Positions 10,682 to 20,632 of a DNA stretch of 64,000 bases are shown here, in pieces. The stretch is taken from the NCBI GenBank assembly GCA_047967505.1, contig CM106541.1; one strand, given 5' to 3'. The position numbers and the translations under genes were made by a program. The notes beneath the pieces are model-generated. The model ran no database searches, was not told where the DNA came from, and saw nothing but the letters and a program-made list of their open reading frames with translations. The stretch comes from Dipteris shenzhenensis (Eukaryota; Polypodiophyta; Polypodiopsida; Gleicheniales). Position 1 is the stretch's first letter, and each line of letters starts with the position of its first letter.

Positions 10682-11746
10682 AAGTTTGATGCTTTCATTC
10701 GGTCCCAAGGTTTTAGAAGGAGTGAAATTGATCACTGCCTCTACACTAAAAGGGCTAAGGATAATAGCCTCATAATCCTGGCACTATATGTGGATGATAT
10801 GCTATTGGCTAGCAAGAATACTTATGAGCTAGATGCATTAAAGGCCAAGTTGCATGAGGCCTTTGATATGAACGATTTGGGACTTGCAGGTCATATTGTT
10901 GGTATGCGCATCACGCGTGATCGGAGTAGGAAACTCCTTTGGCTTTCACAGAAGGAGTATGTTACAAAAGTATTACAGCATTTCAATATGGAGGGGGGGA
11001 AGGCAATGAGTACTCCATTGCCTCCATATGTGAAACTGAGTCATACAGATAGTCCCAAATCAGATGAGGAAAGGGCCATGATGGCCAAGGTTCCTTATGC
11101 ATCAGCGGTTGGGAGTCTTATGTATGCTATGATAGCTACTAGACCAGACATTGCATTTGCAGTGGGAGTTGTAAGCCGGTATATGGCTAATCCAGGAAAG
11201 AGGCATTGGGAGGCAGTTAAGTGCATCATGAGGTACATGAAGGGTACCAAGGAGATGTGCATCTGCTTTAGTAGAGGAGACATGCGTGTACTTGGGTACA
11301 CAGATTCAGACTATGTAGGGCATGTGGATAATAGGAGATCCACTTCTGGTTATGTGTTCACCTTTGCAGGTGGTGCAGTGTCGTGGATGTCTCGCGCACA
11401 GAAGTGCGTTGCTTTGTCTACCACAGAGGTTGAGTATGTTGCAGCCACAAAGGGTTGCAAGGAGGCTATATGGCTTGATCGGCTAGTGGGAGATTTGGGG
11501 ATTCATACAGGTGTACCGACATTGCATAGTGATTCCATGAGTGCTATTCAGCTAGCACGGAATCCGGTCTTTCATGCAAAGACCAAACACATTGAGGTCA
11601 GGTACCATTTCATCAGGGAGGTACTTGAGGACAAGCGCATAGAGCTTGTCAAGGTTCATACAGATGATAACCCTGCAGATATGCTGACGAAGAGTCTACC
11701 TAGTCAGCGGTTTGAGTATTGTCGTGTATTGATGGGCATTGGATAG
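10682..11746 (+). pseudogene. Copia-A reverse transcriptase active site and RNase H
   Basis: Continues in frame after the TAG. The RT active site Y-V-D-D is at 10787-10798. RT thumb blocks follow, then RNase H: Y-T-D-S-D, R-R-S-T-S-G-Y-V, S-T-T-E-V-E-Y (catalytic Glu) and S-D-S-M-S-A-I with T-K-H-I-E-V-R-Y-H-F. It ends at a natural stop (11744-11746), 53 bases before the 3' LTR. Taken alone this segment has no internal stop and is the best preserved part of the element. Confidence 0.92.
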
Positions 11747-11788
11747 TATGCTCACTAATTGTTCTCCCTTAAAGGCACATTGTCCTTT

Positions 11789-11799
11789 AAGTGGGAGGT
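11789..11799 (+). other. Copia-A polypurine tract
   Basis: AAGTGGGAGGT directly before the TG of the 3' LTR. Its position and purine content fit the plus-strand primer site of an LTR retrotransposon. Confidence 0.75.
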
Positions 11800-11973
11800 T
11801 GTGGGGGTTAAAGGTCACTGTGCCTTTACCCCGGTTATGTACAATACTCAAACACATATATAAATGAATGAAGAAGAAGATTAGGGTGGTGGTTCTGCAC
11901 CCACCCAAACTTGTGTGGCTCTCTGTTTCTCTCTCTCCCTCTTCCGTTCTTGCTTCCATTGAGAGCACTCTCA
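11800..11973 (+). repeat. Copia-A 3' LTR
   Basis: A 174-bp LTR, TGTGGGGG...CTCTCA, differing from the 5' LTR by four substitutions and a 3-bp insertion (GTGGTGGTT against GTGGTT). The duplication GGGTT follows at 11974-11978. Confidence 0.95.
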
Positions 11974-11978
11974 GGGTT

Positions 11979-12304
11979 CTCAGGTTCACCCTTCTCAGAT
12001 GTTGGCCAGTACTTGGACAGATACGATACACACTCTGATGGCCATTTGGGCGACCATGTAGGGATCATCTCGAGCAACCTCCTCCAAGAGAGTTACTTTT
12101 CTCAGAGATTGGAGAGACTCTCCCTTCTTTGTTGAGACTTGTACAGGGTTGAGATGGCATTTTTAGCCTCAAAGCCTTGGTTTCTTTCTATCTCATTTCT
12201 CTGAGGTGTTTTTTATTACATGCTTAGCATGGTGTATTTCTGCATAGAGCTTGCTCTAGCGGGTTTCTTTCTTACTTAATAAAAGTCTCTTTTTTGGGGA
12301 AAAG
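11979..12304 (+). pseudogene. LINE-A 3' end: end of ORF2, 3' UTR and A-rich tail
   Basis: Continuation of LINE-A beyond Copia-A. Translation gives the ORF2 tail found in LINE-B: W-T-D-T-I-H-T-L-M-A-I-W followed by R-V-T-F-L-R-D-W-R-D-S-P-F-F. The 3' UTR ends with TTACTTAATAAAAGTCTC and a G then A-rich tail at about 12295-12312. That end recurs in LINE-B at 30505-30530 (reverse strand). The tail runs straight into the gypsy LTR, so the exact boundary is uncertain by about 10 bases. Confidence 0.85.
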
Positions 12305-12580
12305 AAAAGAAAAGGGAAGAGAGACTTAAGAGAGGGAATATGAAGTGATCTTCATTATCCAATAGAGTGAGACTCCACTCCCATGCAACTCAAAATACTA
12401 CAAACACAAGGGAGAAGAAGAGGTTTCATACATACAAGAGGGAGCAAAAGCTCCAAGACTACTCATAGAGAGAGAATGAACTAGAGAGAGATGGACTCAA
12501 GAGTTTACATAAGAGAATATCTACAAGAGGGAGAGAAAGCTCATAGAAGAGGCTTGAGGAGACTAGAGCTACAGCCAGCA

Positions 12581-14244
12581 GGGTGTGATTTTTTGGTGAG
12601 CTTTTTGTCATGAGCTTTTTTTCAATTTTCATGAATATTGTGAGCTTTTCATTCACCTGAGAGAGAGAGAGGGGGAGGGGGGGGTTCATGGAGTGGGGTG
12701 GGTGGAAAGTTTGGGTTATGGTTGTAGTTAAGAGGAGAGAGGAGGGAGAGGGGAGATAAAGGAAAAGGGGAGGGATGGTCGCATGGGTAAAGTGGCATGG
12801 AGAAGGGAGGGGAGGGGAGTTGGAACATATATTCGTTATCATAGTTAGAGGGGGAACTTATAAGGTATGCAAAGAGGAGTGCAAGGAGGAGAGAGAGGAT
12901 GAGGAATGTGAAACTTATGTTCATCTCCTAAATGTAAAGGGGAAGGGAGAGCATATGGGAAATTTGTTCATTTTCAAAGTGTATAATTTGATAGATTTGA
13001 CCTCATATTTGGATTCCTCGTCGAATTCCGGTCATTTTGAGTACCAACATGACCATATTTCGATAAAAATTGAAAAAATGGTGTTTTTGTCATTTTGGCC
13101 TGTTTTGGGCCTATTTTGAGAATGGATTAAGAAATGTATTAGTCCTAATGAAAGGGCCAAGGTAGGTCCCAAAAAGTCCTAACCCCCCCTCACCTATGTG
13201 GGTTAAGCCCACAAGTGACCCCACCTCTTACACCTCTTACACAACTCTTACTCCTAGGTGGGAACCAAAAAATTCAAAATTCAAAAATTTGAATTTTTAA
13301 TTCCCTCCCTCCTCTCTCCTCCCTCCCTCCTTCCCTCTCCTCCCTCGAGCGCTCGGTGCGTCAGGGCTGCCCGCTTGCGCCCTACCTCTTCCTAGCATTG
13401 TTTGTAGTCGGACAGTACACCAAGTCGACCTCTCCATCCATGATGAGCTTGCGTACAAAGTGATATTGAATCTCAATGTGTTTGTCACTTCCAGCACCTC
13501 CTGCTCAATAAACCACAACTTTGCTCCTATGCAAAATGCACTGGATATCTATGTTCTATGGGTGCATACATCCTGTATGATCCAGTTGATCTTCAGCTGA
13601 GTCATACATAAACAAGGGGGTGTCATAGTGCACTTGATCTCCCGGAGATCCATTGCCCACAAAGCGCACTAGAGATTACGCCATCCAAGATTATTGGTTG
13701 TCCTTCAAAGGTAGACTTTGTGGGCGCAACGTTGACATGGGGAAGAAGACAAGCCCCACCCCTGCCCGCAAGAGTCCCTGAAAGAAGGAAGCCGGAGAGT
13801 GCAGACTCAAAATAGGCCCAAAACAGGCCAAAATGACAAAAACACCATTTTTTCAATTTTTATCGGAATATGGTCATGTTGGTACTCAAAATGACCAGAA
13901 TTCGACGAGGAATCCAAATATGAGGTCAAAAGTTTCAAATTATACACTTTTAAAATGAACATATCTCCCATAGTTCCTCCCTTCTACTTTAAATATGGAC
14001 ATATCTTCCATAATTTTTTGCCTCCTACTGTCACTCATATCCACCCCCCCTTGTGCATAGTATACACTCTTCCACCCCTTCCACATGCTATGAAAATGAA
14101 CATATCCTATATCCTCTCCCCCTCTTTCTAACCTCCCTAGCTTTCTTATAACAAAAACATGTATGGATTTCTAAAAAAAGCTCGCAAAAACAAAGGAAAT
14201 GGTAAAAAAGCTCACATTAAAAAGCTCGCCAAAAAATTTTTCCC
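12581..14244. mobile_element. Foldback-like DNA element with long terminal inverted repeats
   Basis: A 1,664-bp insertion bounded by CAGCA on both sides (12576-12580 and 14245-14249). The ends begin GGGTGTGATTTTTTGGTGAG and, inverted, GGGAAAAATTTTTTGGCGAG. The arms stay similar for hundreds of bases. The best match is the inner block 12960-13120 against 13806-13985, with shared CATATTTGGATTCCTCGTCG, GACCATATTTCGATAAAAA and TTGGCCTGTTTTGGGCCTAT. The outer arms are more diverged and partly purine-rich. The core (13121-13805) has no transposase, so it is non-autonomous. A Transib-like 5-bp duplication, a mutator-like or a foldback origin are all possible; the superfamily is not decided. Confidence 0.7.
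13345..13520. pseudogene. Captured retroelement fragments inside the foldback core
   Basis: On the + strand, 13353-13405 translates as V-R-Q-G-C-P-L-A-P-Y-L-F-L, the LINE reverse-transcriptase block, though with a different sequence from the LINEs in this window. Immediately after, on the minus strand, 13410-13495 translates as K-H-I-E-I-Q-Y-H-F-V-R-K-L then V-D-L-V-Y-C-P-T, the end of a copia RNase H. The two fragments are almost abutting and in opposite orientation, so the core is a patchwork of two retroelement types. Confidence 0.65.
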
Positions 14245-14915
14245 CAGCAACATGAGGCCTAATGGTGGAAGAGATGATGAACAAGGGAGAGGAGGGCTCC
14301 TTTTATAGAGATTTTGTCACCCTTCTTCACACATTTACAATTGCTGCCTGTAGATTCCTTTTGCCATCAATCACATAAGCCCGTATGTCACCATTCATGT
14401 CCTTTTTGGCTACTCTTGCCATGTGTCACGTCAAAAGATGCTCAAGACTCTTAAAATATTGAGAAAGTCAAGAGTCTCCCTACATGGAGCCCATAGGGAC
14501 CCTCTCTTTTCCATATGTCCACATCCTCCTTATTCCACATAGGAATTCTAGAAGGATTCCTCTTGACTCCACACTTTTCCACATGCCTTCCACATGCTTG
14601 GCATGTGATTGCTCTTATATTATTGAAACACATGGACATGAGGCCACCTCTTTATATAACTCACTCTTCCTATTTTCTAAAAACCCCATAATATCCCATA
14701 CACAAATAACTCTCACCCTATACCAAGGTATTTATAATTCATACCTATGGTATTCACAATGCTCCATTCCACTCATCCTCTCAATCCCATACAATATCTT
14801 AGAAAATAGAAATAAGTGAGGGCCGCTAGGCTATCACTTGATACTCAAACTCTTATCAAACATAGAGAAAAACAATACCAATGCCAAATTAAAAATATCA
14901 ATTTTTGGCATCACA

Positions 14916-14930
14916 TCTTCCCCCCCCCAG
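14916..14930 (-). other. Gypsy polypurine tract
   Basis: On the minus strand this reads CTGGGGGGGGAAGA immediately before TGTGATGCC, the start of the 3' LTR. Confidence 0.7.
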
Positions 14931-15424
14931 CAGATCCTCTGTAGTAATAGAGAGGGTCTGTTGGCCTTGAAGGTGGTCAAGCATAGAAGAACTTAAGGCG
15001 ATACTCATTGGTGCGTCTAGGTATCACCATGCCGTCAACATCCTCAAGCTGATAGGTTCCATTCGGTTCCATTCGTGAGCTTCTTTTTGACTCGATATGG
15101 TCCCTCCCATCGGCTGATAAACTTTTTGTCTAGTCGCTTGTCTAGACGGCTATCAAATCTCATGACCAAATCTCCTTCTGCAATATCTTTCTTCTTACGT
15201 AATTTGGTGTCAAAATGGGCCTTGCGCCTTTTTTGAGAAGCTTCCAAGTTTTGTAAGGCCTGTAATCTGCATTCATCCAAGGCTTCTAGCTATACCAAGC
15301 GTTGAGCATAGGCATCCTCCTGTCCTTCTTTTCTTGCAACAGCAGTGCGAAGACTATGTATCTCCAATTCAATGGGAAAAATGGCTTCTATTCCATACAC
15401 AAGTTGGAGTGGTGTAAACCCAAT
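14931..15424 (-). pseudogene. Gypsy integrase C-terminal remnant
   Basis: The minus strand reads G-F-T-P-L-Q-L-V-Y-G-I-E-A-I-F-P-I-E (15350-15420), the segment that follows the integrase core in plant gypsy elements. It is followed by a stop (near 15293) and L-D-E-C-R-L-Q-A-L, K-A-H-F-D, V-M-R-F-D and W-E-G-P-Y-R-V (15044-15280), the integrase C-terminal fold. The zinc-binding domain and the D,D,E core are absent: the sequence runs directly from the second RNase H into this remnant. No chromodomain is visible. Confidence 0.75.
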
Positions 15425-15780
15425 AGGCTAACTCATCTGCCCTTTGATTTTCTTTTCTGTTTATATGAACAAACTTGCAAAAATCAAATTGACTACATAG
15501 TGCCATAGCCTTTGATTAAGCTCCTTCAAATGAGGACTTGTCCTATAATGCCCTTGCATTTGCTTTATAATAAGCTGAGAATCTCCTCTTACTTCCAATT
15601 CTTTAACTTGACTTTGAAGACAACCCTCCAAACCAAGAATCAAAGCATTGGAAGCTCTTGTCCTCTTGCCCACACCTCCTGACCTTCAGAATTCATCAAG
15701 AGTATCCCCTTGGCTCCTTGTTGGCATGAAGGACTAAAAGCCCCATCAAAATACAAAACAAAAGCTGTTGGTGATGTCTC
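15425..15780 (-). pseudogene. Gypsy second (archaeal-type) RNase H
   Basis: The minus strand reads F-V-L-Y-F-D-G-A-F with the first catalytic Asp near 15745. After a frameshift near 15670 come N-A-L-I-L-G-L-E, then R-G-D-S-Q-L-I-I-K-Q with an acidic residue. After another frameshift near 15475 come N-R-K-E-N-Q-R-A-D-E-L-A, the final conserved Asp block. This extra RNase H is typical of the Tat/Ogre lineages. Because the integrase core is deleted, the domain now abuts the integrase tail. Confidence 0.75.
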
Positions 15781-15821
15781 CCTTTCATCATTAATGTCCT
15801 CCTTATATTTATTTTCTTCTC

Positions 15822-16919
15822 TTAGATCCTACCGTCCTGTGAGCAAATCTGCCATAGTGGACCTAGTGGTATTTTCAGTGTGACAAAAGAGAAAGAGAAC
15901 TCTTGAAGCTCTGACAACCATTTTGCAAATCTCCTCCCAAGATTAGGCTTGCGAACTAGATATGCTAATACAGACTGAGAGGTAAGGAAGAAAAATAGCC
16001 GAGGTAATAAATAGAAGCGAAACTTTCTGACTAAAAACACCAAAGAGAGGGCTTGCTGCTCCATTTCTTCATACCTTGTTTCCACTTCTTTAAGTTGTCG
16101 AGTGGCATAATAGATGGGTTGCATTCTACCTGCCTCTCCTTTTTGTAGCAATACATCACCAACTGAATGCAAAGATACACTTGGATTTACATAAAAGTTT
16201 AGAGACCAATCAAGAGGCTTCAATATTGGGCCCTTACTCATGGCCTCCTTAAGTTACTGAAAAGACTCTTGTTGCTCGACACCCCATTGGAAAGAAACTC
16301 CTTTTCTTGTCAACAAGTTCATGGAATGCACTATCTCTGTGAAATCATCACAAAAGCATTGATAATACTTGCTCTTTCCTAGAATTCTGCGAACACCAGT
16401 GACACTCTCAGGACTTGGCAAAGCCATGATTGCTTGAACCTTGTCAGGATCCATTTGCAGGCCTTCTTTAGACACAATATGCCCCAACAAGACTACTTTT
16501 GTTTGTGCCAAATGACACTTGCTAGGATTTAGAGACCCTTTTGCTTCATCAATCCTAGCTAAGGCCATCTTTAACTTCTCCATGTGATCTATGTGCCGAG
16601 AATAAATGCAAAAATCATCCAAAAATACCCTTATGAACTTTTCCAAGTAAGGCTCAAGCACTTGACTCATGAACCTTTAAAATGTAGCTAGTGCATTGGT
16701 CAACCCAAAAGGCATCACTCTGTAAGCAAAAACTCCCCCAGGTGTGACAAATGATGTTTTCTTTTGATCTTCCTCTCGAATACGAATTTGAAAGTACCCA
16801 GAATACCCATCACATACAGAATATATCTCATGCCTTGGTACTTGGTCTAGTATTTCGACTTGGAATGGCAAAGAAAAATGATCCCTCTTAGTGCATGCAT
16901 TCAAAGGACGAAAGTCCAC
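15822..16919 (-). pseudogene. Gypsy reverse transcriptase and first RNase H
   Basis: Minus strand. RT blocks in order: M-D-F-R-P-L-N-A-C-T-K, Y-S-V-C-D-G-Y-S-G-Y-F-Q with its catalytic Asp, F-V-T-P-x-G-V-F-A-Y-R-V-M-P-F-G-L, and the active site F-L-D-D at 16614-16625 (usually Y-x-D-D). H-I-V-S-K-E-G-L and R-R-I-L-G follow. RNase H is at 15822-16241 with L-L-Q-K-G, P-I-Y-Y-A-T-R and Y-E-E-M-E-Q-Q-A-L-S-L. Stops separate the parts at about 16251 and 16674. The RT continues from 16929-17375 across a single stop near 16931. Confidence 0.88.
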
Positions 16920-16928
16920 ACAAACCCG

Positions 16929-17625
16929 CTACTTATTTCCTTTCTTTGGTGTGACAACTACAGGAGATATCCATTCTGAATCATCAACAGGAAAGATGAA
17001 TCCCACCTCAAGTAGTTGTGTTACCTCTTTCTTTAGTGCCTCAGCTTGGATCACCCCTAATCGCCTTAAGTGTTGCACAATTGGCTTGCTTTCTAGCTTC
17101 AACTCAATCTTGTGCTCCATAAGAGAGATTGGTCGAACTTGTGAATAGCTTGTTGCAAAGAGACATGGAAAATCATCTAACATATCCAAGTACTGGAGCT
17201 TCTCACTACCTGATAGAGAATCACTAAGAAGCTCTTCATTGCGTTGGCATCGTTTAGTGTGCTCCACATCCTCCACATAAAGTGTCTCTATAAGATCTTC
17301 TTGTACCACCACCTTGTTCCCTCCTAACTCATCCCGATCAGCACCAAGACAAAGACCAAAGGCCACTCCTTCCACCTCACCCTCTGAGCTGGACTCCTCG
17401 GAGCTACACCCTGTCTCTTCTTCTTTATCGATTAGGAACTCTCTGATGTTGAAGACTCCTACTCAACAACTTCCTTTTTGCGGCTTCTGATGTTGTAGCG
17501 CACCTTCTTATCATTTCCCTATAAAATTAATTCTCCAGTATCCCACTTTTGGACAGCCTTCACCTTGCATAGCCAAGGCCTTCCCAAAATCAATGGATAG
17601 GCACGTGCATCTGGCTTGGTAGGGA
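16929..17625 (-). pseudogene. Gypsy protease-RT linker and start of reverse transcriptase
   Basis: At 17540-17625 the minus strand reads Y-P-L-I-L-G-R-P-W-L, the C-terminal strand of the retropepsin domain. A charged linker with two stops follows, then at 16929-17375 E-H-K-I-E-L, E-V-T-Q-L-L-E-V-G-F-I-F and W-I-S-P-V-V-V-T-P-K-K, the opening of the gypsy RT. Confidence 0.8.
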
Positions 17626-18225
17626 TCACCTGAAAAGTAGTTGGCACATAAATTCCAATACATCCACTTCTAGATTCTTCACCACTCCCAAGGTCTTTAC
17701 CCTAGTGTTGTCAGCCAATTTGATGCGATAAGGAAAGGTAGTACTAGAGTATTTTAAATCAACATCTATCATGGTCTTCTCACTCATGACATTAATCGAT
17801 GCACCTCCATCAATGTACACATTAGAAATCACTTGACCATCAATGATCACATCAACCGCAGGTACATCATCACCAACATCTATATCTACCTTTTGAACAA
17901 TAGGAATGGCACTTTTCTTCTTTTTATTCTTTGACACTCTTGTCCTTGCTAGCTTTCCCCATTCTTTCCGTAGTTTTGGAGACAAAGTAAGTAATTGACC
18001 AAAGGTGATATGAGCTTCCTTTTCTTTAAGGTCAGACAACAAGTCATAGCTTTCAATGCCTTGTCCTAAAGAAAAGTCTAACTGGCTAATTCTCCTTCTA
18101 GATGCCCTCTTTTTCTTAATACAGCGTTCCTCTTCTTGATATTCCTCATCTACTTCTTCCTTGCTTTCTTCTTCTTCTTTTGCTTTACCACGCCCCCATT
18201 TAGCCATCATTACCTCTCTTTCCTC
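17626..18225 (-). pseudogene. Gypsy aspartic protease region
   Basis: Minus strand. An acidic/basic linker (E-E-E-E-S-K-E-E) is followed by the retropepsin active site I-D-G-G-A-S at about 17797-17815; plant gypsy elements commonly carry D-G/S-G-A in this place. V-K-T-L-G-V-V-K-N-L follows. The protease would process the polyprotein. The frame opens at 17626-18210 and then loses register before Y-P-L-I-L-G-R-P-W-L. Confidence 0.8.
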
Positions 18226-18230
18226 ATCCC

Positions 18231-19070
18231 CTAAGAAGCTTCTAATAAGGATACTTGTTTTTCTTCTTTCTTTCTCAATCTAGGATACTCAGGGCGATAG
18301 TGACCTTTTTCATTACATTCATAGCAAGTGACCCTACTCTTATCTCGAGGCCTATCCTCAATCTTTGGTGCTCTAGGTTGTCGTGCGTTAACCAAATGCA
18401 CTTTCAAATCAGCAAACTCTGCCATCAAATGGGAGATATTATGACCTAACTCAGAGGACTTTGGTACTTGAGGAGTGCCCATTACCTCCACCTTAGAAGT
18501 TGAAGCTGTTGCCTCCATGTATGTTATTGGATCTTTACTCATTACTTTTGAGCGAAGACAAGGCTCCAAAGCCATAATAAATTTGCTCATCTTTAAGTGC
18601 TCCATCCCTGAGAGACTTTGAGGGGCCGATGATGCATATGCCACAGCTCGCAAAGCTACCCTTTCATACTTTGTGCATAAAGTTTCATATCAGATTGCCA
18701 ATGCAGAGACCATCTCACCCTCTCCTTAATAGAACCGGTCCAACTGCAACATCAAAGCATTTGGCGACTCCATTGTCCCAAATCTCTGCTTCATTGCCGC
18801 CACCACTTGGTCCGAGTCCTCCTTGGTAGAGTCCGGCAAGGCCTCATGCCAACTCAAGGCTACATCTTGAAGAAAATCAGGCAAAATCTCCGCCCGATCC
18901 TTCATGGACCATCCAAAAAGCCGGCATCCTCGAACAAAATCCCGAAGATAAGACTCTGGGTCTTCCCCTTGGGTCCCTCGAAACACTGGAATCTTCACCA
19001 TGATGAAACACAAAAAGGAAACACCAAGATCTAAATAATATCCCAAAACAAGATTCAAACAAGATCCCAC
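18231..19070 (-). pseudogene. Gypsy gag with mutated CCHC knuckle
   Basis: The N-terminal part (18726-19000) reads M-V-K-I-P-V-F-R-G-T-Q-G-E-D-P, R-D-F-V-R-G-C-R and L-S-W-H-E-A-L-P, a gag capsid region. The C-terminal part (18231-18653) has the knuckle C-x2-C-x4-H-x4-Y at about 18288-18332: the last zinc ligand is Tyr instead of Cys. Between the two parts the frame is interrupted near 18654-18725. Confidence 0.8.
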
Positions 19071-19084
19071 AGAGCCTTAGTATA

Positions 19085-19990
19085 CCAAGACCAACTTATT
19101 ATGCATAACCACTGGTTGAAAACCCTCCAAAATGTGATCCTCAATAAAATCTTCAAAAATAAGTGACTAACCAGCACCATGAAAACATTGTGTATACATG
19201 CATTCAAGAATCACCCTTCTCACAATTGGAAGCGCACATAATAGCTTCAAGATATTGTACTCTTCATCATTTGCATAGTAAAAGAAGTTGAAAGCATTGA
19301 GAATCACCACTCCATTGTTATAGTCAAAAACTACCTAAAGACTCAACTCTTCTTCACACCAAGCTACTAGTGCATGAAACAATCCCCAATCTATCATTGT
19401 GCCTGCTGCTGACATTGTCGATTCACCAACATATTCAAGAGTGCAAACATAAAGAATATGATCATAATGACTGTGTGAATAGCTTGAGCATCACCTTCAC
19501 AATCTTCTAGTTCTCTTAAACGGGCTGCAATCTTTTCTAATGGAGTTCTTCCAAGCATCACATTAGAAAGCACATGCCTATACTAGGAATAACATGCAAT
19601 CAAGTACACCCAAGATCATTTAGTAAGGTGGGATGAATCCAATACCAAACGTACCCAGCGTCTCCACCAAAAGATGTGACATGAAGTTGGGGGTAATAAA
19701 CTTCACGCACCTCTTCACTTCCTACTGCTTTTGAACTGAGTGACAAAGATATTTATCATTGAGAAAGGGACATTAAAAAGACGCTTTTATGCCCAGATAA
19801 CACACCATAATTTCCTCCCTTAGATGAGAATGAATATGGTAACATCCCAAGTGATGTTGTACTCAAGCATAGGGAGAAGGAAAGGATCAGCAGAGGCCAT
19901 AATCTCAGCAAGCCGGTCTGCACCAAAGAGAAGAGCAATACGTTGTTGAAAGAAGATCTTGCAGCTCAACATGACATGAACTGATATATA
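19085..19990 (-). pseudogene. Unassigned coding relic upstream of gypsy gag
   Basis: The minus strand contains protein-like stretches in alternating frames. One at about 19880-19960 reads R-I-A-L-L-F-G-A-D-R-L-A-E-I-M-A. Another at about 19480-19570 starts M-L-G-R-T-P-L-E-K-I-A-A-R-L-R-E-L-E. A third at about 19090-19430 includes I-D-W-G-L-F-H-A-L-V-A-W-C and Y-Y-A-N-D-E-E-Y-N-I-L-K. I do not recognise the family. Position between leader and gag would suit the extra upstream ORF known in some Tat/Ogre elements; a captured host gene is the alternative. The part 19685-19835 is shared with 669-819. Confidence 0.5.
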
Positions 19991-20632
19991 TCAAGGAGCT
20001 TGAAGGGGCCGATTGGGTCGGATGGGTAGGTTCCGAGGAAACATTGCACCTCCTTCATAGATACCTTTACACTTAGCTCAAAACACTCTCCAAACTGTCA
20101 TTAGACATAGAGGCCTATAACTTTTGGTAGAGACATGATACCAAAGATTCAAACACATATAGAGATGCATATTGAGATGGGCTTCGCGTTGATATAAGTT
20201 TTGTAAGAAATAAAGAAGCGGCCAGAAAGTTATGGGCAGTTTACTAGACCGGGGTAAAAACTTTCATGAAAATAAACTGTCAAACACAGAGACTCATAAC
20301 TTTTTGCTGTAGTATTTGATTCAATATCCAACAACAAAGAGACATTAGCCTTGAAGAGAGCTTTGTGTTAATATAAGTTTCATCAAAATCGGACTAACGA
20401 GCGGAAAGTTATGAGCAAAACACTAACAAAAGGTCAAACTGTCATGAAAACTGCCCTCCACCCAGGCTAATTTCGCCTGAGCAGGATGCTCCCTCAAGAC
20501 TCCACCTTCATCAATGATCCACCACTCATAGAGTTTTCCTAGAATAGGGTGAGTAACTCCATTAGTGTCTCGGGAAATGGATGGACCATGTGTGTGCAAT
20601 GAGCAGCCGAATAGAAAGAACTTTTAAGGCTT
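19991..20632 (-). other. Gypsy 5' leader, no gene seen
   Basis: Noncoding by eye. Two stretches resemble each other (around 20080-20250 and 20280-20430, sharing ATAACTTTT and an alternating GAGATGxxx/GGGCTT-ATATAAGTTTT pattern), so the leader may contain an old internal duplication. I could not identify a primer-binding site next to the LTR at 20632. Confidence 0.5.

Larger units (their letters stand above)
6060..11973 (+). mobile_element. Copia-A: full-length Ty1/copia LTR retrotransposon, inactivated
   Basis: A 5.9-kb element with both LTRs, a primer-binding site, a long leader, gag-pol order (capsid, protease, integrase, reverse transcriptase, RNase H) and a polypurine tract, bounded by a 5-bp duplication. 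It sits inside the 3' part of LINE-A. Comparing the LTRs by eye gives 4 substitutions and one 3-bp indel over about 171 aligned bases, about 2.3% divergence, so the insertion is fairly young compared with its host LINE. Coding is broken by stops at 8608, 9821, 9989 and 10679 and by a frameshift near 9540-9600. The protein motifs look closest to the Tork/Tnt1-like plant copia group, judged by eye only. A second, truncated copy lies at 54727-59199. Confidence 0.95.
12305..14915 (-). repeat. Gypsy 3' LTR, split by a foldback-like insertion
   Basis: The pieces 12305-12580 and 14245-14915 together match the right LTR (20633-21563) from AAAAGGGAAGAGAGACT to TTTTTGGCATCACA. In element orientation the LTR starts TGTGATGCC. 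The middle 12581-14244 is foreign. The left border is blurred by the A-rich tail of LINE-A. Confidence 0.85.

Noticed and set aside
13297-13518. A 73-codon minus-strand ORF
   Set aside because: It reads the captured copia RNase H piece out of frame and then a purine/pyrimidine tract.
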